Origin: Leisingera sp. SS27
Lineage (GTDB): Bacteria > Pseudomonadota > Alphaproteobacteria > Rhodobacterales > Rhodobacteraceae
DNA length: 64,000 nt
Assembly: GCF_028368855.1 (NCBI RefSeq)
Contig: NZ_JAQNCY010000002.1
Span: forward strand, 357,165 to 421,164
Reading direction: 5' to 3'
This document shows positions 8,699 to 17,449 of the stretch, in pieces. Position 1 is the stretch's first letter. The number at the start of each line of letters is the position of its first letter. The position numbers and the translations under genes were made by a program. The notes beneath the pieces are model-generated. The model searched no databases, was not told the DNA's origin, and was given only the letters and a program-made list of their open reading frames with translations.

Positions 8699-10104
8699 CA
8701 GGTGCGGAACCGCAGGGTGACGCGCTGGCCGCGGCGGTTCAGGTCCAGTTGAATCCAGCGGCCGCTGTTTGCGAGGATGGCATAAACGTCCTCAGTGCCG
8801 CTGACGGGCTGGCCGTTCACCGCCAAGAGCGCATCGCCGGGCTGCACCCCGCCGCGGCCCGCATAAGGGCCGGGATCGGTGACCACCACGCCCTCCGCCG
8901 ACAGCGGCAGGCCAAGCCGCGCAATCACCTGCGGATTGATCTGCGCCACGGTCAGGCCGGGCAGTGCAGTCCGCTCATCCAGCTGCACCGGGTTGGCGGG
9001 CGGCTGGTCCGGCGCGGTGATCATCGGCACCGCCACCGCCTCGCGCTCGTCCCCGCGCAGGCGGGTAATGTCCGCGGTGCCGCCCAGGCCGGAGACCGAC
9101 ATGCGGAACACCATTTCGGAGGGCGAATTCACCACCTCGCCGTCCACATGGGTGATCACATCGCCCACCTTGAACCCTGCCTTGGCAAAGGGGCTTTCCC
9201 GGTGCAGGTCGGAGACCACCATGCCCTCCGGCACCTCCATGCCCAGCGAGGCAGCCAGATCCGCATCCACCGGCTGCCCGGCCATGCCCGCCCAGGGGCG
9301 CTGGAACTCCTCGGCGCCGTCCCGCGCCTGTTCCACGAATTGTTTGACCAGATTGGCGGGGATCGCAAAGCCGATGCCGTTGGAGCCGCCGGAGCGCGAC
9401 AGGATGCGGGTGTTAATGCCGATGAGATCGCCGTTGACGTCAATCAGCGCACCGCCGGAATTGCCCGGGTTGATCGGCGCGTCGGTCTGGATGTAGTAGC
9501 CAAAGCCATCGCCCGCCCCCATGCCGGTGCGCGCAAGCCCGGAGATGATGCCGCTGCTGACAGTCTGGCCGACCCCGAACGGGTTGCCGATCGCCAGCGC
9601 CAGCTCGCCCACCTCGACCTCATCGCTGTCGCGCAGGTCCAGATGCGGCAGGTCTTCGGCCTCATCCAGCTGCAGGATTGCCAGGTCGCTGGCCTTGTCG
9701 CCCAGGATCACCCGCGCATTGTACTCGCGCCGGTCATTGGTCACCACGCGGATTTCCGTGGCGCTGCCGACAACGTGGTAGTTGGAAACCACGATACCAT
9801 CCGCCGACAGGATCACTCCTGACCCCAGAGAGTTCTCCACCCGCGGCTGCGGCTTGGCAAAACCGCGGAAGAAATCGTCGAAGAACGGGTCGTTCATGAA
9901 CGGGGAGCGGCGGCGCTGCTGCACCTGGCGCACCACCTTGGCATAGATGTTGACCACCGCCGGAGAGGCTTCTTTGACCAGCGGCGCAAACCCCAGCGCG
10001 ATCTCTGCCCGGGACTGCGGCACCCTGGTTTCAGCGGCGGCGGGCAAGGCCAGCGCAGGCAGGGCAAGGCACAGGGCAAAGGCGGTCAGGGCTGGGCGGA
10101 TCAT
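8698..10104 (-). CDS. Periplasmic DegP/Do-type serine protease with two PDZ domains
   Basis: HtrA-family quality-control protease, 468 residues with the start at 10102-10104, which gives a clear signal peptide (MIRPALTAFALCLALPALAL); the open frame to 10224 would extend before it. Catalytic triad residues are visible: His in VSNYHVVG, Asp in KASDLAILQLD, Ser in NPGNSGGALID. Two PDZ domains follow, around residues 265-350 (HRESPFAKAGFKVGDVITHV) and 385-465 (GVQPGDALLAVNGQPV). Cotranscribed with rarA, a common Rhodobacterales pairing. Confidence 0.93.
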   Translation of the reverse strand: MIRPALTAFALCLALPALALPAAAETRVPQSRAEIALGFAPLVKEASPAVVNIYAKVVRQVQQRRRSPFMNDPFFDDFFRGFAKPQPRVENSLGSGVILSADGIVVSNYHVVGSATEIRVVTNDRREYNARVILGDKASDLAILQLDEAEDLPHLDLRDSDEVEVGELALAIGNPFGVGQTVSSGIISGLARTGMGAGDGFGYYIQTDAPINPGNSGGALIDVNGDLIGINTRILSRSGGSNGIGFAIPANLVKQFVEQARDGAEEFQRPWAGMAGQPVDADLAASLGMEVPEGMVVSDLHRESPFAKAGFKVGDVITHVDGEVVNSPSEMVFRMSVSGLGGTADITRLRGDEREAVAVPMITAPDQPPANPVQLDERTALPGLTVAQINPQVIARLGLPLSAEGVVVTDPGPYAGRGGVQPGDALLAVNGQPVSGTEDVYAILANSGRWIQLDLNRRGQRVTLRFRT

Positions 10105-10208
10105 GGGGGCTCCGTTGGTTGCTGCGTGAAGGATATGCGGAGAGCGCACCCGGATTGCAAGGCTGCAGGCAAGCCTCATCCTTGCGGGGCGGAGGGGCGC
10201 TGCCCCTC

Positions 10209-10254
10209 TTGGCCTGACGGCCAATTCACCCCGGGATATTTTCAGCCAGATGAA
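10209..10254 (+). repeat. Hairpin plus AGATGAA intergenic repeat, copy 2
   Basis: A 6-bp stem with TGAC loop (10209-10224) followed after four bases by CCCCGGGATATTTTCAGCC and AGATGAA (to 10254). The order hairpin then motif matches copy 1 at 7321-7375, but on the opposite strand. It lies between the 5' end of the protease gene and the 3' end of aroG. Confidence 0.55.
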
Positions 10255-10300
10255 TAAAGGAGCAGACCGCGCAGTTCAGAGGCCTGCCCCCTGGCAAGCC

Positions 10301-11380
10301 TCAGGCCTCTGCCAGTTCCGCCTGCGGGGCCGCCGTGCGGCGTTTGGCAACCGCTTCGGCCAGATGCTCCAGCTCTGTCACGGTGTCCTCCCATCCCAGG
10401 CAGCCGTCGGTGACAGACTGGCCGTAGGTCAGCGCCCCCTTGCCCAGGTCCTGGCGGCCTGCCACCAGATGGCTTTCCACCATCACGCCGGTGATGCGGC
10501 TGTCGCCGCCGGCAATCTGTGCCGCCACATCGCGCAGCACCGCGGGCTGCCGCATCGGGTCCTTGCCGCTGTTGGCGTGGCTGGCGTCGATCATCACATG
10601 GCCGCGGATGCCGTCCTTTTCCGCCAGTTTGCAGGCCGCATCGACCGAGGCCGCGTCATAGTTTGTGCCGCCGCCGCCGCGCAGGATCAGGTGGCAGTCC
10701 GGGTTGCCGCTGGTGGCCGCAATCGCCGCGCGGCCCGACTTGGCCAGTGCCATGAAATGATGCGGATGGGCGGCCGAGCGCACCGCGTCCACCGCGATCT
10801 GCACATTGCCGCGGGTGCCGTTTTTGAAGCCCACCGGGCAGCTGAGGCCGGAGGCCATTTCGCGGTGGATCTGGCTTTCCGTGGTGCGGGCGCCGATGGC
10901 GGCCCAAGCCACCAGGTCGGAGATGTATTGCGGCACCGCAGTATCCAGGAACTCTGTCCCGACCGGCAGGCCCAGCGCGTTGATGTCCAGGCACAGGCGG
11001 CGCGCCAGCCCCAGGCCCTCGTTGATGCGGAAGGAGTTGTCGAGGCCAGGATCGTTGATCAGCCCCTTCCAGCCAGAGATGGTGCGGGGCTTCTCGAAGT
11101 AGACCCGCATGACGATCTCCAGCTCACCTGCCAGCCTCTGGCGCAGCGGGGCCAGCCGTTCGGCGTATTCCATTGCCGCCTTGGGATCATGGATCGAACA
11201 GGGGCCGACCACGGCCACCACGCGCCCGTCGCGGCCGTGCAGCACGTCCTGAATGGCGGTGCGGCTGGCCAGAACGGTATCAGTGGCGGCAGCCGTCGAG
11301 GGCATCTGCGCGGCGAGGTCCTCGGGCGAGATCAGTTCCTGCATGCCGGTGATGCGGAGGTTTTCGGTTTGCGGTGTCAT
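10301..11380 (-). CDS. aroG: 3-deoxy-7-phosphoheptulonate (DAHP) synthase, class I AroF/AroG/AroH type
   Basis: First enzyme of the shikimate pathway: condenses phosphoenolpyruvate with erythrose 4-phosphate. 359 residues, normal for the Ialpha group. Motifs: VGPCSIHDPKAAMEYAERL (residues about 58-76), the PEP-site region EFLDTAVPQYISDLVAWAAI with GARTTESQIHREMASGLS, and the metal/substrate histidine region HVMIDASHANSGKDP. It is preceded on the same strand by a short peptide with consecutive aromatic codons and a terminator (11424-11567), so expression is probably controlled by transcription attenuation in response to charged tRNA-Phe/Tyr/Trp. Which amino acid also inhibits the enzyme allosterically cannot be decided. 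Confidence 0.93.
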   Translation of the reverse strand: MTPQTENLRITGMQELISPEDLAAQMPSTAAATDTVLASRTAIQDVLHGRDGRVVAVVGPCSIHDPKAAMEYAERLAPLRQRLAGELEIVMRVYFEKPRTISGWKGLINDPGLDNSFRINEGLGLARRLCLDINALGLPVGTEFLDTAVPQYISDLVAWAAIGARTTESQIHREMASGLSCPVGFKNGTRGNVQIAVDAVRSAAHPHHFMALAKSGRAAIAATSGNPDCHLILRGGGGTNYDAASVDAACKLAEKDGIRGHVMIDASHANSGKDPMRQPAVLRDVAAQIAGGDSRITGVMVESHLVAGRQDLGKGALTYGQSVTDGCLGWEDTVTELEHLAEAVAKRRTAAPQAELAEA

Positions 11381-11423
11381 GTTTCAGCTTCCTTGGCGGG
11401 AGGCCCGTGGCGCTGCGGCGGAT

Positions 11424-11455
11424 ACAAAAAAACCGCCTGCGGGCTGCGGGCGGTT
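11424..11455 (-). terminator. Attenuator terminator upstream of aroG
   Basis: The minus strand forms a 7-bp GC-rich stem (11431-11437 with 11449-11455) extended by two more pairs past one mismatch, followed by seven T. It lies between the leader-peptide stop and the aroG start. Its 5' arm (ACCGCC on the minus strand) is also complementary to GGCGG in leader codons 17-19, giving a mutually exclusive antiterminator. Confidence 0.8.
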
Positions 11456-11483
11456 GGTGGTATCCTGGTGCGTTCCGGTCTGT

Positions 11484-11567
11484 CTAACCCGGGAATGCGC
11501 TGACCCCTCCGTCCGCCATGTGGCGCGGATAAAAGAAATACCAGAATGCGGCATAGGTACGGGTCAT
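11484..11567 (-). CDS. aroG leader peptide with FWYFFY aromatic block
   Basis: A 27-residue open frame starting ATG at 11565-11567 and ending TAG at 11484-11486. Residues 8-13 are Phe-Trp-Tyr-Phe-Phe-Tyr, with another Tyr at 5. Segment 1 (GCGCC, codons 14-16) can pair with segment 2 (GGCGG, codons 17-19); segment 2 can instead pair with the 5' arm of the terminator. A ribosome stalled in the aromatic block would cover segment 1 and allow the antiterminator, the logic of trp/phe leaders. The Shine-Dalgarno sequence is poor, which is the main weakness of the call. Confidence 0.72.
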   Translation of the reverse strand: MTRTYAAFWYFFYPRHMADGGVSAFPG

Positions 11568-11623
11568 GGGCCGGACGCTAGCGGAGATTCGCGGGGCTGT
11601 CACCCCTGAAAATCCCGCACCCC

Positions 11624-11660
11624 AAAAAGCGCAAGGACCCTCCGCTGCGGGAGAGCCCTT
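11624..11660 (-). terminator. Probable terminator of the chemoreceptor gene
   Basis: On the minus strand, downstream of the chemoreceptor stop (11683), AAGG/CCTT and CTCC/GGAG pair around a small internal loop, with GCGCTTTTTGGGG following. The stem is imperfect but the T-tract and position fit. Confidence 0.45.
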
Positions 11661-11682
11661 GGCAGTTTCCTGTGCGCAGACC

Positions 11683-14103
11683 TCAGAAGTCCTGCCACAT
11701 GTCGCGGGCGGCATTGCCGTCACTGGCGGCGGCTGCAACCGGCGCCGGGCCAGGCTCGGCCGCCCAATCCTCATCGGCCCAGTCGTCATCGCCATGTGCC
11801 GAGGGCTGCGCCGCTGGCGCGGCCGGCGCTGCCAATGCGGCGCTGCTGCCGTCCACCTGGAACCGCGTCACCAGGTCTGCAAGCTTCATCGCGTCGCTGT
11901 TCAGCATGTGGCCCGCCGCGGTGGCTTCCTCCACCATTGCGGCGTTCTGCTGGGTCACCTGATCCAGCTGGGTGACGCCGGTGTTGATCTCATGCAGGCC
12001 GGTGGACTGTTCCTCAGCGCCTTCGGCGATTTCAGAGACCAGCTGCGAGATATGGCTGACGCGGCCCACGATGGACTCCAGCGCCTGGCCTGCCCGGCCC
12101 ACCAGATCGACGCCCTGGTCCACCTGACGGGAGCTGTCGGAGATCAGTGTCTTGATTTCCATCGCCGCGTCTGAGGAGCGTTGCGCCAGCGCCCGCACCT
12201 CGGAGGCAACCACGGCAAAGCCGCGGCCCGCTTCGCCTGCACGGGCGGCCTCCACCCCGGCATTCAGCGCCAGAAGGTTGGTCTGGAAGGAAATGTCGTC
12301 GATCACGCCGATGATCTGGCTGATCTTCTTCGAGCTGTCCTCGATCCCGCCCATGGCGGCAACCGCCTCCTGCACCACCTCGCCGCTGGTTTCGGCTTCC
12401 TGGCGGGCCTCGCGCACGGTGTTTTCCACATTGCGGGCGCCTTCGGCCGCGGATTTCACACTGGCTGTCAGCTCATCAATGGCAGCAGCGGTTTCTTCCA
12501 GCGTTGCCGCCTGGCTTTCGGTGCGGTGCGACAGATCATCGGAAGCCTGGCTGATCTCCGCGGCACCGCTGCGGATGCTCGTGGTGGCCTCGATCACCTG
12601 CTGGACGGTGACGTTCAGATTGTCGATCGAGCCGTTGAAGTCGGCGCGCAGCTGCTCGTATTCCTCCGGGAATTGCTCAGCGATGCGGATGGTCAGATCG
12701 CCGTGGGCCAGCCGCGACAGCCGTTCGCTCAGCTCGCGCACAACGCCCGCCAGTTCGGCGTCCTTGCTCTCTGCCTTCTGCGCCTCCGCCTCCTGCATCC
12801 GCACCAGTTCGTCGCGGAATTTCTCCAGCGCGCGGGCCATGTCGCCGACTTCATCGCCGCGGTTCTGGCCATGGATCTCCACCGCGTTGTTGCCCTCGGC
12901 CAGGCCGCGCATCGACGTCACGATGCGGCGGATGCCCGACGCAATGCCGGAGGCGATCACAAGCGCCAGGATGCCGCCGATCAGGATGGCGCCGCCGATA
13001 GCCGCGGGGATCATGGTGCGGGTCTGTGCGCCCAGTTCCTCGTTGGCGGCGCGGCGTTCCGCCATAGCTGCGCTGCCGGCGGCCTGCAGGGTAGCCATAG
13101 TCGCGCGGAAGCTGTCAAAATACTCCTTGCCGCGGCCCTCTGCGACCAGGTCGGCCATGTCATCCATGGTGGCGGCACTGCCGATCACCCGGCGCAGCTG
13201 CAGCATCGGCACCACCACTTCATTGCGCCATTCGTCAATGATCCCCGCAACCTTGTTCAGGCGGTTTGACTGCATCAGGTTGTCTGCCAGCGCCAGCCGG
13301 AGGTCGGCCATAACTTCGTTGAAGCGGCCGTTGCCCTCCATGTAGGGATCCAGAAACTCCCGGTCGCCTGCCAGAAGGAAGCCGCGCATGCCCGTCTCCA
13401 TGTCCACCGCGGCGGCCTGCAGGTCCTTGGCGCGGCTGATCACCTTGTGGGTCTGCTCCACCGCCTGAAGCGAGGTGTTCAGATAGTCCGGATCCGCAAT
13501 GCCTGCATTGACCAGCGACATGAAGGTGTTGCGGCGGTTGTTCAGCTCGACTTGCTCCTCCTCGATGACATTGGTCATCTCGGTGCGGAACTGCTCGAAG
13601 TAGACCCGGCCCTTGGATTTCTTCACCTCGGCGGCCATGTCGTTCATGGTCATGGCGTCGCCGATTTCCTGGCGCAGCGCGATGGCGCCGGCGGCCACGT
13701 TTTCCTGCCAGCCGGTCAGGGTCTGCTCCGCCTCGTCCAGGGTGGCCAGCATCTCTGCATCGCCTGCTGCCAGGTTGCGCAGGCTGGCGAGAGTTTCAGC
13801 AACCTGACTTTTGCCCGCCTCGAACGGGACCAGGTACTCCTCCCGGCCCGCCAGAAGGTAGCCGCGCAGGCCTGCCTCCATTTGCGAAGCCGCCTCTGCC
13901 AGGGTCTGCGAACCGGTCAGGATTTCCTGGGTGTGATCCACCGCCTTGGCCGACTGGTCCATCCGGCCCAGGTTGAAGACGGCAAGCACCCCCACCCCAA
14001 GCACCAAAAGCAACGGCAGCACCGCGACGGAAACGATTTTCACCTTGGTACTGAGGTTTGCCAGTGAGAACCGCCTGGCCGCGGATGTCTTGTTCTTTGC
14101 CAT
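11683..14103 (-). CDS. Methyl-accepting chemotaxis protein with tandem CHASE3-like sensor domains
   Basis: Chemoreceptor of 806 residues. Order: cytoplasmic N-terminus, membrane helix (about residues 21-42), two similar CHASE3-like periplasmic helical repeats (each with a GLRGYLLAG or GMRGFLLAG motif, near 95 and 235), second membrane helix (about 335-360, GGAILIGGILALVIASG), HAMP domain, then the signalling domain with the hairpin tip FQTNLLALNAGVEAARAGE. The protein ends in MWQDF, which fits the xWxxF pentapeptide used to tether CheR/CheB. The ATG at 14101-14103 is preferred over a TTG at 14131-14133. Ligand unknown; no che genes are adjacent. Confidence 0.9.
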   Translation of the reverse strand: MAKNKTSAARRFSLANLSTKVKIVSVAVLPLLLVLGVGVLAVFNLGRMDQSAKAVDHTQEILTGSQTLAEAASQMEAGLRGYLLAGREEYLVPFEAGKSQVAETLASLRNLAAGDAEMLATLDEAEQTLTGWQENVAAGAIALRQEIGDAMTMNDMAAEVKKSKGRVYFEQFRTEMTNVIEEEQVELNNRRNTFMSLVNAGIADPDYLNTSLQAVEQTHKVISRAKDLQAAAVDMETGMRGFLLAGDREFLDPYMEGNGRFNEVMADLRLALADNLMQSNRLNKVAGIIDEWRNEVVVPMLQLRRVIGSAATMDDMADLVAEGRGKEYFDSFRATMATLQAAGSAAMAERRAANEELGAQTRTMIPAAIGGAILIGGILALVIASGIASGIRRIVTSMRGLAEGNNAVEIHGQNRGDEVGDMARALEKFRDELVRMQEAEAQKAESKDAELAGVVRELSERLSRLAHGDLTIRIAEQFPEEYEQLRADFNGSIDNLNVTVQQVIEATTSIRSGAAEISQASDDLSHRTESQAATLEETAAAIDELTASVKSAAEGARNVENTVREARQEAETSGEVVQEAVAAMGGIEDSSKKISQIIGVIDDISFQTNLLALNAGVEAARAGEAGRGFAVVASEVRALAQRSSDAAMEIKTLISDSSRQVDQGVDLVGRAGQALESIVGRVSHISQLVSEIAEGAEEQSTGLHEINTGVTQLDQVTQQNAAMVEEATAAGHMLNSDAMKLADLVTRFQVDGSSAALAAPAAPAAQPSAHGDDDWADEDWAAEPGPAPVAAAASDGNAARDMWQDF

Positions 14104-14210
14104 CACATCTGTCCCGGAAATTTCGGATGACAACGTTAAGGCAGAAGAAAATTACGATTCCCTTTCACGTTGAAAGTGAATCTGAAACGCCGCGAGCTGC
14201 CGTGGCGTAA

Positions 14211-14240
14211 GAAAAACCCCCGCTCCGGGCGGAGCGGGGG
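14211..14240 (-). terminator. Rho-independent terminator after rplQ
   Basis: Perfect 10-bp GC-rich stem (14217-14226 with 14231-14240), four-base loop, then TTTTTC on the minus strand. It closes the rpsM-rpsK-rpoA-rplQ block. Confidence 0.9.
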
Positions 14241-14273
14241 CCAGACAGTGAACCCAGACAGGTTCAGCGCGTC

Positions 14274-14702
14274 TTATTCGTCTGCTTCAGCAGCTGCTTC
14301 TTCTGCTTCCAGGCGGGCCTTGTCGGCAGCGCCTTTGGCGGAAACGTCGCGGTCGACGAACTCGATGATGGCCATCGGAGCCATGTCGCCGTAACGGAAG
14401 CCGGCCTTCAGAACACGGACATAGCCGCCCTGACGGTCCTTGTAGCGCGGGCCCAGAACCTCGAACAGTTTCGCGACGTCCTTGTCCTCTTTCAGCTTGG
14501 AAGCTGCCTGACGGCGGGCGTGCAGGTCGCCGCGTTTCGCCAGAGTGATCAGTTTTTCAATGATCGGGCGCAGTTCTTTTGCTTTGGGCAGGGTGGTCTT
14601 GATCTGCTCGTGCTCGATCAGCGAGCCGGCCATGTTGGAGAACAGGGCCTTGCGGTGCTCATGAGTACGGTTCAGGCGGCGGTAACCACGTGCGTGACGC
14701 AT
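14274..14702 (-). CDS. rplQ: 50S ribosomal protein L17 (bL17)
   Basis: Large-subunit ribosomal protein, 142 residues. The N-terminus [20 protein letters not shown] and the internal [20 protein letters not shown] are diagnostic for L17. An acidic, alanine-rich tail ([11 protein letters not shown]) extends the bacterial core. It follows rpoA, as in nearly all bacteria, after 135 bases containing a 9-bp hairpin (14809-14830) that lacks a T-tract. Confidence 0.97.
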   Translation of the reverse strand: MRHARGYRRLNRTHEHRKALFSNMAGSLIEHEQIKTTLPKAKELRPIIEKLITLAKRGDLHARRQAASKLKEDKDVAKLFEVLGPRYKDRQGGYVRVLKAGFRYGDMAPMAIIEFVDRDVSAKGAADKARLEAEEAAAEADE

Positions 14703-14837
14703 TTTTCAATTCCTTATCTTGCGTTTTGCTTTGTCAGGCGGCTGATGCGTGTCAGCCGCTCACCTTGGGGCGGGTGCCCGTTTCGTCCCCGGCAGTCCGG
14801 GCATTGAAGAGGAGGGCCGGAGCCCTCCTCGAAACAC

Positions 14838-15854
14838 TTAGAAGCTGTCTTCGAACTTCTTGGCCAGATCTTCGATGTTGTCCGGCGGCCAGTCCTCGAC
14901 GTCCATGCCAAGGTGCAGGCCCATGCCCGACAGAACCTCTTTGATCTCGTTCAGCGACTTGCGGCCGAAGTTCGGGGTGCGCAGCATCTCGGCTTCGGTC
15001 TTCTGGATCAGGTCGCCGATATAGACGATGTTGTCGTTCTTCAGGCAGTTTGCCGAACGGACAGACAGTTCCAGTTCGTCCACTTTCTTGAGCAGAAGCG
15101 GGTTGAACTCCAGACCGTCGTCCTCGTCCTGACGGCCGGCCGATTCCGGCTCGTCGAAGTTGACGAAAATGCCCAGCTGGTCCTGCAGGATGCGGGCAGC
15201 ATAAGCCACGGCATCATCAGGGGAGATGGAGCCGTCGGTTTCCACCTTCATGGTCAGCTTGTCATAGTCCAGAACCTGGCCCTCACGGGTCGGCTGAACG
15301 TCATAGGAGACCTTCTTGACCGGCGAGTAGATCGCGTCGATCGGGATCAGGCCGATCGGTGCGTCTTCGGGCTTGTTCTTGTCTGCCGAGACATAGCCCT
15401 TGCCGGTGTTCACGGTCAGTTCCATGAACAGGTCGGCGCCGTCATCCAGGTGGCAGATCACGTGGTCGCGGTTCAGAACCTCAATGCCTGCGGTCTCGGC
15501 AATGTCGCCAGCGGTGACAACTGCCGGGCCCTTGGCATTGATCGACAGGCGCTTGGGGCCTTCGACTTCCATGCGCAGGGACACGCCCTTGAGGTTCAGG
15601 ATGATGTCGGTGACGTCTTCGCGGACACCGGCCACGGACGAAAACTCGTGCAGGACGTTGTCGATCTGCACGCTGGTGATGGCCGCGCCTTGCAGCGAGC
15701 TCATCAGGACGCGGCGCAGCGCGTTGCCCAGGGTCAGGCCGAAACCGCGTTCCAGCGGCTCTGCGACGACAGTTGCCTGGCGTGCAGGATCGTTGCCCGG
15801 CTTCACTTCCAGCTGTGCCGGCTTGATCAGCTCTGCCCAGTTCTTATGGATCAT
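14838..15854 (-). CDS. rpoA: DNA-directed RNA polymerase subunit alpha
   Basis: RNA polymerase alpha subunit, 338 residues. The N-terminal assembly domain shows [20 protein letters not shown], and the C-terminal domain that contacts UP elements and activators shows [20 protein letters not shown] and [12 protein letters not shown]. The start [12 protein letters not shown] at 15852-15854 matches the family; the open frame upstream to 15890 has no support. A 9-bp hairpin (15924-15954) separates it from rpsK. Confidence 0.97.
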   Translation of the reverse strand: MIHKNWAELIKPAQLEVKPGNDPARQATVVAEPLERGFGLTLGNALRRVLMSSLQGAAITSVQIDNVLHEFSSVAGVREDVTDIILNLKGVSLRMEVEGPKRLSINAKGPAVVTAGDIAETAGIEVLNRDHVICHLDDGADLFMELTVNTGKGYVSADKNKPEDAPIGLIPIDAIYSPVKKVSYDVQPTREGQVLDYDKLTMKVETDGSISPDDAVAYAARILQDQLGIFVNFDEPESAGRQDEDDGLEFNPLLLKKVDELELSVRSANCLKNDNIVYIGDLIQKTEAEMLRTPNFGRKSLNEIKEVLSGMGLHLGMDVEDWPPDNIEDLAKKFEDSF

Positions 15855-15967
15855 GCGTTCCCTCCATTCCTGTCCCTGCCCCATGTCCAAAAGGCCAAGG
15901 ACGCCCGAGGTTTAAATGACGCACTGGGGCCCTGCGAATCAAGCGGGGCCCCAGCAAAAAATTCGAA

Positions 15968-16357
15968 TTAGACGCGGCGGCGCTTCGGCGGGCGGCAGCC
16001 GTTGTGCGCGATCGGGGTCACATCACGGATCGAAGTGATGTTGAAACCGACAGCGGCCAGTGCGCGCAGAGCCGATTCACGGCCAGAGCCGGGGCCCTGA
16101 ACTTCGACTTCCAGGGTCTTCACACCGTGTTCCTGGGCTTTCTTGCCCGCGTCCTCAGCAGCCATCTGAGCGGCGTAAGGAGTGGATTTCCGGGAGCCTT
16201 TGAAGCCCATGGTGCCGGCGGACGACCAGGAGATCGCGTTGCCCTGCACATCGGAGATCAGGATTTTGGTGTTGTTGAACGAAGAGTTCACGTGAGCAAC
16301 GCCGGTGGCGATGTTCTTGCGCTCTTTACGCTTAATACGGGTTTTATCGCGTGCCAT
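15968..16357 (-). CDS. rpsK: 30S ribosomal protein S11 (uS11)
   Basis: Small-subunit platform protein, 129 residues, with the typical [18 protein letters not shown] and C-terminal [16 protein letters not shown]. Fourteen bases separate it from rpsM upstream. Confidence 0.97.
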   Translation of the reverse strand: MARDKTRIKRKERKNIATGVAHVNSSFNNTKILISDVQGNAISWSSAGTMGFKGSRKSTPYAAQMAAEDAGKKAQEHGVKTLEVEVQGPGSGRESALRALAAVGFNITSIRDVTPIAHNGCRPPKRRRV

Positions 16358-16371
16358 TGATCAAGCCCCCC

Positions 16372-16740
16372 TTACTTCTTCTTGCCGGCGATCGGCTTCG
16401 CCGGGCCCTTACGGGTGCGGGCGTTGGTGTGGGTGCGCTGACCGCGGACCGGCAGGTTGCGGCGGTGGCGCAGGCCACGGTAGCAGCCCAGGTCCATCAG
16501 GCGCTTGATGTTCATGGTCACTTCACGGCGCAGGTCGCCTTCGACGGTGTAGTTGGCGTCGATGTGCTCGCGCACGGCCAGAACTTCAGCGTCGGACAGT
16601 TCGTTCACACGACGGGTTGCGTCGATGCCAACAGCCTCACAGATGGCTTTCGCCGAGGTGTTGCCGATACCGGTGATGTAGGTGAGGGCGATGGGAACCC
16701 GCTTTGCAGTCGGGATGTTAACGCCGGCAATACGTGCCAC
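16372..16740 (-). CDS. rpsM: 30S ribosomal protein S13 (uS13)
   Basis: Small-subunit head protein, 122 residues: N-terminus [20 protein letters not shown], helix-two-turn-helix [14 protein letters not shown], and basic tail [20 protein letters not shown]. First gene of the rpsM-rpsK-rpoA-rplQ block. Unlike the common layout it is not directly preceded by adk or secY; a BLUF gene on the other strand lies between. Confidence 0.97.
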   Translation of the reverse strand: MARIAGVNIPTAKRVPIALTYITGIGNTSAKAICEAVGIDATRRVNELSDAEVLAVREHIDANYTVEGDLRREVTMNIKRLMDLGCYRGLRHRRNLPVRGQRTHTNARTRKGPAKPIAGKKK

Positions 16741-16762
16741 GTGTCACTTTCCTTTTCGTTGC

Positions 16763-16788
16763 GGTTCCGTAGCGCCGGAACCTTTTTT
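16763..16788 (+). terminator. Terminator-like hairpin on the plus strand within the rpsM leader
   Basis: On the plus strand GGTTCCG (16763-16769) pairs with CGGAACC (16776-16782) around a six-base loop and is followed by six T. No plus-strand gene ends here; the sequence lies in the 5' leader of rpsM on the other strand. It may stop antisense transcripts or act as a leader hairpin in rpsM mRNA. Confidence 0.4.
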
Positions 16789-16894
16789 CACAACACTTGA
16801 CCGTGGCAGTGTGGCCAGAGGGTCCAGCATTTCGAGGTGGTAAGGCAGACAGACGAATCCATCCGCCGGGAATCATTCCCAGAAGGGATGGGGT

Positions 16895-16923
16895 TGCCTA
16901 TGTGGATTTTAAGGTGGCGTCAA
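16895..16923 (-). promoter_or_regulatory. Candidate promoter for rpsM
   Basis: On the minus strand TTGACG (16918-16923) is followed after 17 bases by TAGGCA (16895-16900). The -35 is good, the -10 poor. The location, 155 bases upstream of rpsM, is plausible. Confidence 0.35.
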
Positions 16924-17023
16924 CCGCTAAGGAATATGCTTCTGCACAGGAGAAGGCACCGGGGTGCGCCGGAAGCGACAAACCAGCCGGTTCCGCATCC
17001 TGAATTGTGTTGTTTCAGAGTGC

Positions 17024-17449
17024 ATGAGGTTTCAGGCCATGTTGTCGAGACTGCTTTACAAGTCCAAAGCAGCGCACCCGCCCTACTGTGACGTCAAAAT
17101 CCTTGAAGAAGCCAGGGCGCTCAATTTCCTCGTGGACGTGACCGGCTTTCTGATCCGCAGCGGGAGCAGCTATCTGCAGGTGATCGAGGGTCCGCAGGCC
17201 GAGATCAGGGGGCTTGGCGACCGCATCAAGGCCGACGTCCGCCACCATGACTATTGCGAAGTTCTGCACGAGTCCGCTGACGGGCGTTTGTTTGAAACCT
17301 GGTCAATGGGGTACCTGAATATGTCCGGCCAGGATAACTGGATCAATGAACATATCCCTGAGATGTCGCCCGCCAGCGGTGAAGCGCTGAAGGCGCAGTT
17401 TGTGCAGGCCTATGCCCTGGCGGCGCATAAACACGAAAGGCGGCCCTAA
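17024..17449 (+). CDS. BLUF-domain blue-light sensor protein
   Basis: Single-domain FAD photoreceptor of the BLUF family, 141 residues. Key residues are present: the flavin-contacting tyrosine in SRLLYKSKA, the asparagine in ARALNFLVDVTGFLI, the glutamine in SYLQVIEGP, the DVRHHD motif and the tryptophan-methionine pair in ETWSMGY. No output domain is attached, so it must signal through a partner. Starts are possible at 16964 (GTG, good Shine-Dalgarno), 17024 and 17039; 17024 is a compromise. It sits alone on the plus strand between divergent rpsM and convergent adk, interrupting the ribosomal cluster. Confidence 0.85.
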   Translation: MRFQAMLSRLLYKSKAAHPPYCDVKILEEARALNFLVDVTGFLIRSGSSYLQVIEGPQAEIRGLGDRIKADVRHHDYCEVLHESADGRLFETWSMGYLNMSGQDNWINEHIPEMSPASGEALKAQFVQAYALAAHKHERRP

